A stretch of DNA of 64,000 nucleotides from Prosthecodimorpha hirschii (GCF_001305515.1 NZ_LJYW01000001.1:6034793-6098792), one strand, 5' to 3'; positions 38,379-46,922 are shown, counted from the first letter of the stretch. Numbers and translations are program-made. The notes: generated by a model not told the origin, from the letters alone.

Positions 38379-39833
38379 CTAGGCCGGCCCCGGCAGTCCA
38401 TCCCTCGACGCGTCCCAGGCGTCGAGCGCGCGATCGACGAAGGCCTCCGTCGCGCCGAGATAGCCGGCCGGATCGAACGTCTCCGCCAGCGCCTCCGGTC
38501 CGAGATGCCGGACGACGGCCGGGTCCTCGGCCAGCGCATCCTCCAGATGCAGATCCTCGGCGACCGCGCGCGCCACGGCCCGCTCGATCAGCCGGCGTGC
38601 CTCGACCTTGCCGACGGCGGCCGCCAGGCGGGCGGTTGCCGCCTCGGCCATGACCAGGCCGCGCGTCGCCTCCAGATTGGCGCGCATCCGCGCCGGGTCG
38701 ATCTCCAGTCCGTCCAACGCGCGGGCGAGATTGACCACCGCGCCATGGGCGGCGACGAACAGGCGCGGCAGGGTGCGCCATTCCGCATGCCAGTTGCCGG
38801 CGGCGCGCTCGAATTCCTGCACCATCCCGCCGATCAGCACCGGCACGCAGCCGATCGCCTCGGCCGCGGCGGCGCGGGCGGCGACCAGATGCACCGGGTT
38901 GCGCTTGTGCGGCATGGCCGAGGAACCGCCCTTGCCCGGACCGGTCGCCTCGAAGGCCTCGGCGACATCGGAGGACATCTCCTGAACGAGGTCGCCGGCG
39001 ATCTTGCCGACCATGCCGGCGACCATGCCGAGCGCGCCGGCGATCTCGGCGATCCGGGTGCGGTCGGTGTGCCAGGGCAGGGCGGGCAGCGGCAGATCGA
39101 GTTCGGCGGCGAGCGCGACGGCGACCTCCAGGCCCTCGGACCCGAGCGCCGACAGGGTGCCGGCGGCGCCGCCGAACTGCAGCGCGAGCGCCTCGCCGCG
39201 CACCCGGACCAGCGCCGCCCGGGCGCGTGCCGCCATGGTCAGCCAACCCGCCACCTTGAGCCCGAAGGTCACCGGCACGGCGTGCTGCAGCAAGGTCCGG
39301 CCGATCTGAAGGGTGCCGCGGTGACGGTCGGCGAGGGCGGCGAGCGTCTCGGCGAGGGCGGTGGTGTCGCGGATGATCAGGTCGAGGCCTGCGCGCATCT
39401 GCAGCATCGTGCCGCTGTCGATGACATCCTGGCTGGTCGCGCCGAGATGGACATGATCGCGCGCCTCCGGACCGACGGCGGCCTGCAGGTGCTTGACCAG
39501 CGGGATGGCCGGGTTGCCGGCCAGCATGGTTTCGGCGGCGAGACGGCCGAGATCGTAGCGGTCCGGGTCGGCATGGCCGGCGATGGTCTCCGCCGCCATC
39601 TCCGGGACGAGGCCGATGGCGGCCTCGGCGCGCGCCAGCGCGACCTCGAAGGCCAGCATGGCGGCGAGCCGCGCCCGGTCGTCGAACACGGCCGCCATGG
39701 CGACCGCCCCGAACAGCGGATCAAGCAGGGCCTGCGGCCGGGCAGCTTCCGGCCCCCCGCTCTCCGCGCCCCCGCTCTCCGCGCCCCGGTTATCCGGCCC
39801 CCGGCTCGCCGGTCCCTCTGGCAGTCTGGTCAT
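38379..39833 (-). CDS. pcaB: 3-carboxy-cis,cis-muconate cycloisomerase-like (fumarase/aspartase superfamily)
   Basis: A 484-residue member of the fumarase/aspartase superfamily. The signature GSSAMPHKRNP (about 303-313) and the LGATSQDVIDSGT region match PcaB, which cyclises carboxymuconate to a lactone in protocatechuate degradation. The first about 35 residues are a Gly/Ala/Pro/Arg extension that is not part of the fold. No other pca genes are near, so it may serve a different substrate. The start at 39833 is the only good ATG before the core. Confidence 0.85.
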   Translation of the reverse strand: MTRLPEGPASRGPDNRGAESGGAESGGPEAARPQALLDPLFGAVAMAAVFDDRARLAAMLAFEVALARAEAAIGLVPEMAAETIAGHADPDRYDLGRLAAETMLAGNPAIPLVKHLQAAVGPEARDHVHLGATSQDVIDSGTMLQMRAGLDLIIRDTTALAETLAALADRHRGTLQIGRTLLQHAVPVTFGLKVAGWLTMAARARAALVRVRGEALALQFGGAAGTLSALGSEGLEVAVALAAELDLPLPALPWHTDRTRIAEIAGALGMVAGMVGKIAGDLVQEMSSDVAEAFEATGPGKGGSSAMPHKRNPVHLVAARAAAAEAIGCVPVLIGGMVQEFERAAGNWHAEWRTLPRLFVAAHGAVVNLARALDGLEIDPARMRANLEATRGLVMAEAATARLAAAVGKVEARRLIERAVARAVAEDLHLEDALAEDPAVVRHLGPEALAETFDPAGYLGATEAFVDRALDAWDASRDGLPGPA

Positions 39834-40017
39834 GATCGCCCCCCAAGCGGTCGGACGATAGACGAGGCGGAGCTTCGGTTTAAGGCCCGTCTCGTCAAAA
39901 GGGAGAAGGCCGGAACATTTGCCGGAGCCGGGACGGCGGGCTACTGAAGGAGGCAAGAACCGGCGGTTCCGGGTGGCACCATGCCGGCCGATCGGTCCAA
40001 CTGCGAGGAACCGCGCC

Positions 40018-40944
40018 ATGTCAGCCGTCCCCGTCGCCTTGCCCGCATCGATCGACGCCACGCTCGCCATGATTCGCGGTGCCGGCTATGTCGCAGATCG
40101 CGCCCTGGCGACCGTCCTCTATCTGTCGCTCAAGATGCAGCGGCCGCTGTTCCTCGAAGGCGAGGCCGGCGTCGGCAAGACCGAGATCGCCAAGGTGCTG
40201 GCCGCGACGCTCGGCCGCCGGCTGATTCGGCTGCAATGCTACGAGGGGCTGGACATCTCGACCGCCGTCTACGAATGGAACTATCCGGCCCAGATGGTCG
40301 AGATCCGGATGGCCGAGGCGTCCGGCGCCGTCGACCGGGCCGAACTCCAGGCCAATGTCTTCGCCGAGCGCTACCTGATCAAGCGTCCGATCCTGCAGGC
40401 GCTGGAGCCGGACGTGGCCGGCGCGCCGGTCTTCCTGATCGACGAACTCGACCGCGCCGACGAGGCCTTCGAGGCCTTCCTGCTCGAGGTGCTCGCCGAC
40501 GCCCAGGTGACCATCCCCGAACTCGGCACCGTCAAGGCGCCGGTGCCGCCGATCGTGGTGATCACCACCAACCGCACCCGCGAGATCCACGACGCCCTGA
40601 AGCGGCGCTGCCTCTACCACTGGGTCGACTATCCCGACGCCGAGCGCGAGATGGAGATCGTCCGCACCCGGGTTCCGGGCGCCCCGGCCCGGCTCAGCGC
40701 CGAGGTGGTCGCCTTCGTGCAGAAACTGCGCCGGATGGAGCTCTTCAAGGCGCCCGGCGTCGCCGAGACCATCGACTGGGCGACCGCGCTGACCGAACTC
40801 GACCAGTTGGCACTCGATCCGACCATCGTCTCCGACACGCTCGGCGTGCTTCTCAAATACCAGGACGACATCGCCCGCATCCAGGGCTCCGAGGCGCGCC
40901 GGATCATCGACGAGGTCCGCCAGGAGGCGAGCCGGGGCGGGTGA
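40018..40944 (+). CDS. MoxR family AAA+ ATPase
   Basis: A 308-residue MoxR-type AAA+ ATPase. Walker A is GEAGVGKTE (48-56), Walker B VFLIDELDRAD (about 141-151), sensor 1 VVITTNRTREIHD and arginine-finger region RRCLYHWVDYPD. MoxR proteins work as chaperones with VWA proteins to assemble metalloenzymes or complexes; the CoxD/CoxE pair of CO dehydrogenase is the best known. Its VWA partner is 1.1 kb downstream, separated by two toxin-antitoxin units. Confidence 0.94.
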   Translation: MSAVPVALPASIDATLAMIRGAGYVADRALATVLYLSLKMQRPLFLEGEAGVGKTEIAKVLAATLGRRLIRLQCYEGLDISTAVYEWNYPAQMVEIRMAEASGAVDRAELQANVFAERYLIKRPILQALEPDVAGAPVFLIDELDRADEAFEAFLLEVLADAQVTIPELGTVKAPVPPIVVITTNRTREIHDALKRRCLYHWVDYPDAEREMEIVRTRVPGAPARLSAEVVAFVQKLRRMELFKAPGVAETIDWATALTELDQLALDPTIVSDTLGVLLKYQDDIARIQGSEARRIIDEVRQEASRGG

Positions 40945-41001
40945 CGGCGGTCGCGGTGGGCAATGCCGAGTGGTATGATCTCACCCTATGGAGGTCGCGC
41001 G

Positions 41002-41253
41002 ATGTCGGTGAACTGGAAGCCCGAATGGACCGCGCTGTCCGATCGCCTCGTTGGCGAGGGCATCTTTGACAATGCCGAGCAGGCGGCAGATGCGGCCTTC
41101 GCGCTGCTGGCCGACTATGCGGCCGAGAGAGCTTCGCTGAAGGCCATGGTCGATCGGGCGATCGCGGACGACCAATGGGTGACGCCGGAGGATCTCGATC
41201 GGGACATCGAAAGCCACTTCGCCAAGCGTGAGGCCCAAGGCGGCTGCCTGTGA
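41002..41253 (+). CDS. ParD-like antitoxin, unit 1
   Basis: An 83-residue acidic protein with an N-terminal ribbon-helix-helix-like stretch (MSVNWKPEWTALSDRLVGE) and GIFDNAEQAADAAFALL, and a charged C-terminus, as in ParD-type antitoxins. A GGAGG site (40990-40994) precedes the ATG. Its stop overlaps the start of a toxin-like frame (GTGA at 41250). It is homologous at low identity to unit 2. Its partner is broken, so any antitoxin role now could be directed at unit 2 or at other toxins. Confidence 0.7.
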   Translation: MSVNWKPEWTALSDRLVGEGIFDNAEQAADAAFALLADYAAERASLKAMVDRAIADDQWVTPEDLDRDIESHFAKREAQGGCL

Positions 41254-41432
41254 GGCGGCTGGTCTATTCGGCCCTGGCGCGAACGGACGTGCTGCAGATC
41301 ATCGATTTTCTCGCCGACCGATCGGGATCGCTGGCTCTCGCCCGGCATGAAATTGACGTGATCCCAATCGCACCCGAAGCCCGTCCCGGCGGGCGGGTGA
41401 CGGCGGTCGCGGCGGGGCGGCCGGCGTGCTAG
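41250..41432 (+). pseudogene. Truncated ParE/RelE-like toxin, unit 1
   Basis: The first about 35 residues (MRRLVYSALARTDVLQIIDF...) match the start of ParE-type toxins and align with unit 2 toxin (MRAVVFTHHARSDLRRIMRF). After residue 35 the frame runs into a copy of the VWA gene start (PEARPGGR) and then the MoxR gene end in another frame, and stops. The C-terminal half of the toxin, including the catalytic core, is lost. The GTG start overlaps the antitoxin stop. Confidence 0.75.
41373..41412. repeat. Fusion of duplicated VWA-gene start and MoxR-gene end
   Basis: Bases 41373-41389 (CCCGAAGCCCGTCCCGG) are identical to 42052-42068 near the VWA gene start. Bases 41393-41412 (GCGGGTGACGGCGGTCGCGG) are identical to 40937-40956 over the MoxR stop codon. 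In the window the order MoxR-end, unit 1, VWA-start copy, MoxR-end copy, unit 2, VWA-start is exactly that expected from tandem duplication of a TA unit with its flanks. Confidence 0.8.
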
Positions 41433-41459
41433 CCTGCGGCCGGCCGAGGGAGACTGGGC

Positions 41460-41699
41460 ATGTCGATTCAGATCGACCCGAAATGGGAGTTGATCGCCGA
41501 GGAACTGGTCGATGCGGGCCGGTTTCCGGACGTGCAGGCCGTTTTCGACGCGGCCTTCTTGACTCTGCACCGCACGACCATCGGCGAAACGGACTTGCGC
41601 ACCTTGGTCCGCGAGGCCGAAGCGGCCGGCGGGTTCGTGTCGGCCGCGGACCTGCTGGCGGAAAGCAAGACCTGGCTTGAGGATCTGGATGTCGAATAG
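41460..41699 (+). CDS. ParD-like antitoxin, unit 2
   Basis: A 79-residue acidic protein with the same layout as the unit 1 antitoxin (MSIQIDPKWELIAEELVDAG against MSVNWKPEWTALSDRLVGEG). The ATG has GAGGGAG upstream. It lies directly before the intact toxin, whose GTG start follows its TAG stop. It likely represses the pair and neutralises the toxin. Confidence 0.78.
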   Translation: MSIQIDPKWELIAEELVDAGRFPDVQAVFDAAFLTLHRTTIGETDLRTLVREAEAAGGFVSAADLLAESKTWLEDLDVE

Positions 41700-42029
41700 G
41701 TGCGAGCGGTCGTCTTCACCCATCATGCCCGCAGCGACCTGCGCCGGATCATGCGCTTCATCGCCCGGCGCAGCCGCAGCAAGGCGTTGGCGGAGACCTT
41801 CATCGCTGCGGCCCTGGCCCGCTGCCATCGCATGGCTGTGCGTGCAACCGAGGTTGGACGACCGCGGCCCGATCTCGGGCCGGGCTATCGAAGCCTGCCG
41901 TTCGGTCGTTACTTGATCATTCACTGTTATGAACCCGATCGGCTCGTGATCGTGCGCATCCTCAGCGCCTATCTGAACGCCGATCCGAACGCGATCCGAG
42001 CCGCCGATGACGACCCCGATGACGCTTGA
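41700..42029 (+). CDS. ParE/RelE-like toxin, unit 2
   Basis: A 109-residue protein of the ParE/RelE fold, with MRAVVFTHHARSDLRRIMRFIARR at the N-terminus, LGPGYRSLPFGRYLIIHCYE in the middle and VIVRILSAYLN near the end, the typical R-x-L strand. A GTG start directly follows the antitoxin stop. The final 23 bases overlap the VWA gene start. It would poison gyrase or ribosomes if ParE- or RelE-like; the target is not decidable here. Confidence 0.85.
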   Translation: MRAVVFTHHARSDLRRIMRFIARRSRSKALAETFIAAALARCHRMAVRATEVGRPRPDLGPGYRSLPFGRYLIIHCYEPDRLVIVRILSAYLNADPNAIRAADDDPDDA

Positions 42030-43332
42030 CCCGTCTGCCCCTGCGATCCCCCCCGAAGCCCGTCCCGGTGGCCGGCTGGCCGAGAACATCGTCTATTTCG
42101 CGCGCACGCTCAGGGCGGCCGGGATGCCGGTCGGGCCGGCGTCGGTGGTCGACGCGATCCGGGCGGTCGAGGCGGCCGGGATCGGCACGCGCGAGGATTT
42201 CTACTGGACCCTGCATGCGGTCTTCGTGACCCGGCGCGAGCAGCGGGTGATCTTCGACGAGGCCTTCCGCATCTTCTGGCGCAACCGCGGGCTGGTCGAG
42301 AAGATGCTCGCCATGCTGTCGCCCGTCGCGCTGCCGTCGCAGCCGCCCGCACTACCCAAGGCGGCGGCGAGCCGGGTCGCTGCCGCCATGCAGTCGGAGC
42401 GCGAGCCCGACAAGGTCGTCGAGCAGCCGCAGATCGAGGTCGACGCCCGCTTCACGGTCTCCGACCGCGAGATCCTGCAGCGCAAGGACTTCGCGCAGAT
42501 GAGCGCCCGGGAGATCGACGCGGCGCGCGAGGCGCTGAAGCGGCTGGTCCTGCCGCTCGACACGGTCGCCACCCGCCGGCTGGTCGGCGCGCCGCGCGGG
42601 CGCCTGATCGACCCGCGCCGGACGCTCCGCGCCTCGCTCCGGACCGGCGGCGGCATGATCGCGCTGCGCTACCGGCGGCCGAAGGAGGTTCACCCGCCGA
42701 TCGTGGCGCTGCTCGACATCTCCGGCTCGATGAGCCAGTACAGCCGCATCTTCCTGCACTTCCTGCATGCGCTGGCCGAAAAGCGCCGGCGCATCTCGAT
42801 CTTCCTGTTCGGGACCCGGCTCACCAACGTCACCCGGCAATTGCGCATGAAGGACCCCGACGAGGCGCTGGCGGCCGCCTCCGCCTCGGTCGCCGACTGG
42901 TCCGGCGGCACCCGGATCGCCACCGCGCTCGGCGACTTCAACCGGCTCTGGTCGCGCCGGGTCATGTCCGGCGGTCCGATCGTGCTCCTGATCACCGACG
43001 GGCTGGAGCGCGACACCGACGAGGATCTCGGCCGTGAGACCGAACGGCTGTCGAAATCGGCCCGGCGTCTGGTTTGGCTCAATCCGCTGCTGCGCTTCGA
43101 CGGCTTCGAGGCCCGCGCGCGCGGCATCCGCCAGATGCTGCCGCATGTCGACGAGTTCCGCGCCGTGCACAATCTCGACTCGATCGGCGAACTCTGCCGC
43201 TCGATCGCCGGCGAGAGCCGAGGCCTGGCGCCGTCCGATCCGCGTCGCTGGCTCGCTGCCGGCCGCAGTCCAGAGCCAAGCCGAGCCGCCGCGCAGGACT
43301 TCTACGGCAGCGATCGCGGCCGCGGCCTTTGA
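42007..43332 (+). CDS. VWA domain protein, CoxE-like
   Basis: A 441-residue protein with a C-terminal von Willebrand factor A domain. The MIDAS motif DISGSMS (D237, S239, S241) and the downstream Thr and Asp (SGGTRIAT; LLITDGLERD) are intact. It has no signal peptide. The N-terminal part (about 1-130) is helical. CoxE-type partners act with MoxR ATPases to mature metalloenzymes. The ATG at 42007 overlaps toxin 2 by 23 bases; 42019 is another possible start. Confidence 0.92.
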   Translation: MTTPMTLDPSAPAIPPEARPGGRLAENIVYFARTLRAAGMPVGPASVVDAIRAVEAAGIGTREDFYWTLHAVFVTRREQRVIFDEAFRIFWRNRGLVEKMLAMLSPVALPSQPPALPKAAASRVAAAMQSEREPDKVVEQPQIEVDARFTVSDREILQRKDFAQMSAREIDAAREALKRLVLPLDTVATRRLVGAPRGRLIDPRRTLRASLRTGGGMIALRYRRPKEVHPPIVALLDISGSMSQYSRIFLHFLHALAEKRRRISIFLFGTRLTNVTRQLRMKDPDEALAAASASVADWSGGTRIATALGDFNRLWSRRVMSGGPIVLLITDGLERDTDEDLGRETERLSKSARRLVWLNPLLRFDGFEARARGIRQMLPHVDEFRAVHNLDSIGELCRSIAGESRGLAPSDPRRWLAAGRSPEPSRAAAQDFYGSDRGRGL

Positions 43333-43434
43333 TCCGGCGCATTGGCCGTCCTTCGGACACATGCGAAGCTTATCAGCCGATGCCGCTCGGCGTCGGCAGG
43401 GCCGTCGCGAGTCGGTTGCAACTGTGAGGGCACG

Positions 43435-43770
43435 ATGAACCGCTTCGTCTTGGGCACGGCCGCCATCGCATTCCTGGCCGGCACGGTCTTGTCCACCGTC
43501 GCGCCGGCCCAGGAGCGGGAGGCGCGGGGACGCGAGATCGCGGAGGCGGCCTGCGCGCCGTGCCATGCGATCACCAAGCAGGGGGCGAGCCCGGTTCCGG
43601 CCGCGCCGGCCTTCCGGACGCTCGGGCAGAAGTACCCGGTCGAGGATCTGGAGGAGGCGCTCGCCGAAGGCATCCTGGTCGGCCATCCGGCCATGCCGCA
43701 GGTGCGCATGTCGCCACAGGATGTCGGCGCCTTTCTGGCCTGGCTGAAGACCATCCAGGTCGCCAAGTGA
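43435..43770 (+). CDS. Small class I cytochrome c, exported
   Basis: A 111-residue monohaem cytochrome c. The signal peptide ends near residue 25 (VAPAQ). The haem site is C40-A-P-C43-H44, and M87 in GHPAMPQ is the likely axial ligand. It carries electrons in the periplasm. It lies 100 bases after the VWA gene on the same strand, so it may be in the MoxR-VWA operon. The multicopper-oxidase-like gene at 43854 converges with it. Confidence 0.93.
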   Translation: MNRFVLGTAAIAFLAGTVLSTVAPAQEREARGREIAEAACAPCHAITKQGASPVPAAPAFRTLGQKYPVEDLEEALAEGILVGHPAMPQVRMSPQDVGAFLAWLKTIQVAK

Positions 43771-43853
43771 GGTTTGTCCCGGCTGCGGCCCCGGCGACGG
43801 CTCCGCCGCGCATGCCGTGACCGGGCCGGCCCCCGGCCGCGTCCTCCGCGGGC

Positions 43854-45446
43854 TTACGTCACCGTGAAGGTCCCGATCATGCCGGCATCGGCATGTTCGA
43901 GGATCTGGCAATGGTAGAGATAGGGCGCGTCGCGTCCGGCCGGCTTGGTGAAGGTCACCAAGAGCGAGGTGGAATTCTCCACCAGAACGGTATCCTTGAC
44001 GCCCCGGTTCCAGATCTTCGGGATGCCGCCGTCCTCGGACAGGACGCGGAATTGCGCGCCCTGGAGATGGAACGGATAGGACATTTCCGGCGCGACGATG
44101 TCCCAGATCTCGGTCGTGCCGAGCGCGACCTCCTCGTCGATCCGGGTCGGATCGTAGGTCTTGCCGTTGATCGCCATCACCGGCATCTCCTCCGGCGCGG
44201 CCTCCGAGCCGGCGGTGGCGCTATGGGCCGAGGAGGCGGAGAGCGCGACCGCGCCGCCGAGCTGCAGCACGAAGCGCCGGCGCCGCACGGCGCTCGCCGG
44301 GTCGGCCACGGGTGCGGGGGCGAGCTTCGCCGGGAACTTGGCGCTCGGCTTGCCGTCGCGCTCGGTGTGGAAGGCGCAGATGCGGAACGGGGCGGTGAGC
44401 ACGTCCGCCACCTTCACGGTGCGGGTGCCGGCGCGCAGTTCGTGGTCGTCCGGCGTCGACATCAGCGCCGTGCCGCCATCGGCGAAATCGACCAGGATCT
44501 CGATGCGCTCGCCGGGTGCGATGCCGACCGTATCGGCATCGACCGGGGTCGGCAGGAAGCCGCCATCGGTGGCAATCAGCTTGAACGCGCGCTCGTCGGC
44601 GAAGTAGATCCGATAGACCCGGGCCGACGAGCCGTTGACGATGCGCAGGCGCACCAGCCGCTGCGGCACCGCCGCGACGGCGTCGAGCGTGCCGTTGACC
44701 AGGATGCGCCGCCCCCGGAAGCCGTGCTCGACCACATCGGCGGTGCGGGCATAGACCGGGTTGCCGGCGTCGTCGAATTCGCGGTCCTGGATCAGCAGCG
44801 GAATGTCGTCGACGCCCCAGTCCGACGGCAGGCCGAGGCTCGCGGTGGCCGGATCCTCGACCAGGGCGAGGCCGGCGAGCCCGGCGGTCAGGTCGATCGC
44901 CTGCCAGCCGGGCATCTGGGCGTGGTACCAGAGCGTCGCCGCGTTCTGGTCGACGGTCATGCGGATATCGGCGCTCGCCCCCGGCTCGAGCACCGGCAGG
45001 GGGCCGCCGCCCGCCGCGCCTGGCGCGATCAGCCCGTGCCAGTGCACGTTGGTGGCCCGATCGAGCTCGTTGACGAGACGCAGGACCGGCGCCGTGCCGC
45101 GCACGAATTTGAAGGCCGGCCCGAGATAGCCGCCATTGTAGCCGGTCACCGGCACAGGCTTCTCGGGCATGAAGGTGGCTTCGCCGCGTTTGACGGTCAG
45201 CGTGTAGGTTTCGCCGTCCTTCAGCGTGACCAGTTCGGGGATGCGCAGCGTCTGGCCGGCCGGCTTCTTCGGCGGTTCGGGTGCCGTCGCGGACTTCTCG
45301 GCCTTGCCGCCGCGGCCGCGCCGGGAGCGTGACGGCGAAGACCGGCGCCCCTGGCTGCGCCGCCGCGAGGCCGCCAGCGCCTCTTCGGCGGCCAGAAGCC
45401 CCAAGGCGGTGGTACCGAGCAGAAAGAAGCGGCGAGTCAGGTCCAT
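43854..45446 (-). CDS. Multicopper-oxidase-fold protein with altered copper sites
   Basis: A 530-residue CueO/FtsP-like protein with a twin-arginine signal (MDLTRRFFLLGTT). Copper motif 1 is intact (H135, H137 in NVHWHG). Motif 2 reads WYH175-A-Q177 where HxH is expected. Motif 3 reads Y457-PF-H460-L-Q462, where H-P-F-H-L-H is expected. Motif 4 is H512-C513-Q514-ILE-H518-ADAG-M523, with Gln for one of the two T3 His. The type 1 Cys, His and Met are kept, one T1 His is Tyr, and three T3 His are Gln. It may be inactive as an oxidase or have a different role. It is exported. The basic linker (residues 28-50) is unusual. Confidence 0.88.
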   Translation of the reverse strand: MDLTRRFFLLGTTALGLLAAEEALAASRRRSQGRRSSPSRSRRGRGGKAEKSATAPEPPKKPAGQTLRIPELVTLKDGETYTLTVKRGEATFMPEKPVPVTGYNGGYLGPAFKFVRGTAPVLRLVNELDRATNVHWHGLIAPGAAGGGPLPVLEPGASADIRMTVDQNAATLWYHAQMPGWQAIDLTAGLAGLALVEDPATASLGLPSDWGVDDIPLLIQDREFDDAGNPVYARTADVVEHGFRGRRILVNGTLDAVAAVPQRLVRLRIVNGSSARVYRIYFADERAFKLIATDGGFLPTPVDADTVGIAPGERIEILVDFADGGTALMSTPDDHELRAGTRTVKVADVLTAPFRICAFHTERDGKPSAKFPAKLAPAPVADPASAVRRRRFVLQLGGAVALSASSAHSATAGSEAAPEEMPVMAINGKTYDPTRIDEEVALGTTEIWDIVAPEMSYPFHLQGAQFRVLSEDGGIPKIWNRGVKDTVLVENSTSLLVTFTKPAGRDAPYLYHCQILEHADAGMIGTFTVT

Positions 45447-45644
45447 CGCGTTCCCTTGTGATCCGGACGCCCGATGGCGCCGCACGGAAGCACTCTGCGT
45501 GGATATGACCGCAAGGTCGTTGCGGTCAATCCTTTGCTGCGGACATGACGGGTCCGGTGAACCCCGCTTGAACGCTGCGGTCAGGCGGCATCCAGCCTGC
45601 GCCGGCTACCCGAATGTCAGAAACGACTTCGGGATCGGACCGCC

Positions 45645-45776
45645 ATGAAGCCCATCTTCGCGACCCTGCTTTTCGCCACCATGACGGTCGCCGCCGTCGT
45701 CTCGATCGGACAGGCCCGCACCGACGGCAGGACGGCGCTGCGGCCGGCCGCGACGCTGGCCGACGCCGCGCCATGA
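45645..45776 (+). CDS. Possible small exported peptide
   Basis: A 43-residue frame with an N-terminal hydrophobic segment (MKPIFATLLFATMTVAAVVS) followed by a short polar tail. It lies 110 bases before a secreted-protein gene on the same strand. It has only a weak ribosome site, and its existence is tentative. If made, it would be exported or membrane-bound. Confidence 0.35.
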   Translation: MKPIFATLLFATMTVAAVVSIGQARTDGRTALRPAATLADAAP

Positions 45777-45886
45777 TCCCCGGCCCGTTCCGTTTCTCGT
45801 CGCGAAACACGATTGCCGCAGCGCGAAATGAAGCCGAAACGCAGGGCCATCATGGTGGCGCCACTCAACTCACGGGAGAATCTTCG

Positions 45887-46297
45887 ATGAACAAGTCCAT
45901 CGCCGCCCTCGGCATCGCCGCCGTTCTGTTTGCCGCCGTCGGCCTGTCCGAGGCCCGCCAGATGCTGCCGCAGTCGGTCGCCAAGGGGCCGTCCGGGGCG
46001 GAACTCTATCGCGCCAACCAGGCCTTTTCGGTGAAGCTCGGCTCCAAGCATGCCGTCGGCTACTTCGCGGCCGAGCGCGGCGCCTGCGCGCTGACCGTGA
46101 TGCTGGCCGAAAACGTCGATCCCGACAGCCAGGACCGCATGTCGTCGGCCGCGCGTATCCGCACGATGCTCGCCCCGCAGGACAAGACCGAGGTCGAAAG
46201 CGAGGAGGCTTTCGCGACCATCACCTGCGGCGCCACCGCCGAGACCGTCGCGGTGTCGATGCACACCAAGGGTCCGGGCCGCCAGTCGGGGCTGTGA
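45887..46297 (+). CDS. Secreted hypothetical protein with two Cys
   Basis: A 136-residue exported protein. The signal peptide MNKSIAALGIAAVLFAAVGLSEA is cut near residue 23. The mature part includes two Cys, C68 in RGACALTV and C115 in TITCGAT, that could pair. I do not recognise the family. A GGGAG site precedes the ATG. It lies among copper and redox genes, but no motif shows a role. Confidence 0.75.
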   Translation: MNKSIAALGIAAVLFAAVGLSEARQMLPQSVAKGPSGAELYRANQAFSVKLGSKHAVGYFAAERGACALTVMLAENVDPDSQDRMSSAARIRTMLAPQDKTEVESEEAFATITCGATAETVAVSMHTKGPGRQSGL

Positions 46298-46337
46298 TCG
46301 CCGGGGCAGGGACCGGCGCGCCGGCGACCGCCCGATC

Positions 46338-46922
46338 CTACTCGATCGGGCAGGCGTAGATGGCACTGACCCGGGTCGCGTAACGCGCGTTCGGGTAGCC
46401 GTCGAAGAAGCCGGTCGCCAGCACGGTTTGGCTGTCGCCGGGCATCACCAGACCGGTGGCGATCATGACGGTATCGCGCAGATCCATCGTCTGCGCGACG
46501 ATCTCGACCTCCCGGATGACCTTGCCGGGCAGGGGATTCCTCACATCCCAGGTGAAGGCGTTGGACTGGACCACATAGGACGGGCTGGCGCCGCGGATCG
46601 CGCGGAATTCCTCTCGGCTGACCGGTTCGGGCCGGCATTGCGCGATGCGGGACGCAGTCCCGTTGGCGGCGAGCGTCTCGCGCTGCGCCGCCTCGCAGGT
46701 GTCCCGGCAGCCCCGCATGCGATAGCGGATCTGATCGTCGGTCATGTCCGAGGACGTGACCTGGGCGGAAACGCATTGCCGGAAGCAGGTCTCGGCCTGC
46801 GCCGGACGGCTTGCGGCGATCACGGCCGCCAGCGCCAACAGGCACGCGGCCAGGGGGGCGGCGCCGGTCGTTCGGATGCCGGCGGCCCGATGATGACCCG
46901 GGCGGTCTGATCTCATCGTCAC
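46338..46922 (-). CDS. Secreted protein with twin CX3C motifs
   Basis: A 194-residue exported protein (signal helix about residues 20-42, cut near AQA). It carries CFRQC (C46, C50) and CRDTC (C72, C76) at about 26-residue spacing, the twin CX3C layout of helical-hairpin disulphide proteins, plus C96 and C191. The rest is beta-like (VVQSNAFTWDVRN). I do not recognise the family. It could bind metal or be held by disulphides in the periplasm. It is convergent to the neighbour at 45887. Confidence 0.72.
   Translation of the reverse strand: MTMRSDRPGHHRAAGIRTTGAAPLAACLLALAAVIAASRPAQAETCFRQCVSAQVTSSDMTDDQIRYRMRGCRDTCEAAQRETLAANGTASRIAQCRPEPVSREEFRAIRGASPSYVVQSNAFTWDVRNPLPGKVIREVEIVAQTMDLRDTVMIATGLVMPGDSQTVLATGFFDGYPNARYATRVSAIYACPIE

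Noticed and set aside
38379-39833. A full protocatechuate degradation cluster around pcaB
   Set aside because: Only the PcaB-like gene is present; no pcaG, pcaH, pcaC or pcaD is seen in the window.
41250-41432. A complete short toxin gene in unit 1
   Set aside because: Only the first 35 residues resemble a ParE toxin. The rest is copied flank sequence, so it is listed as a pseudogene.
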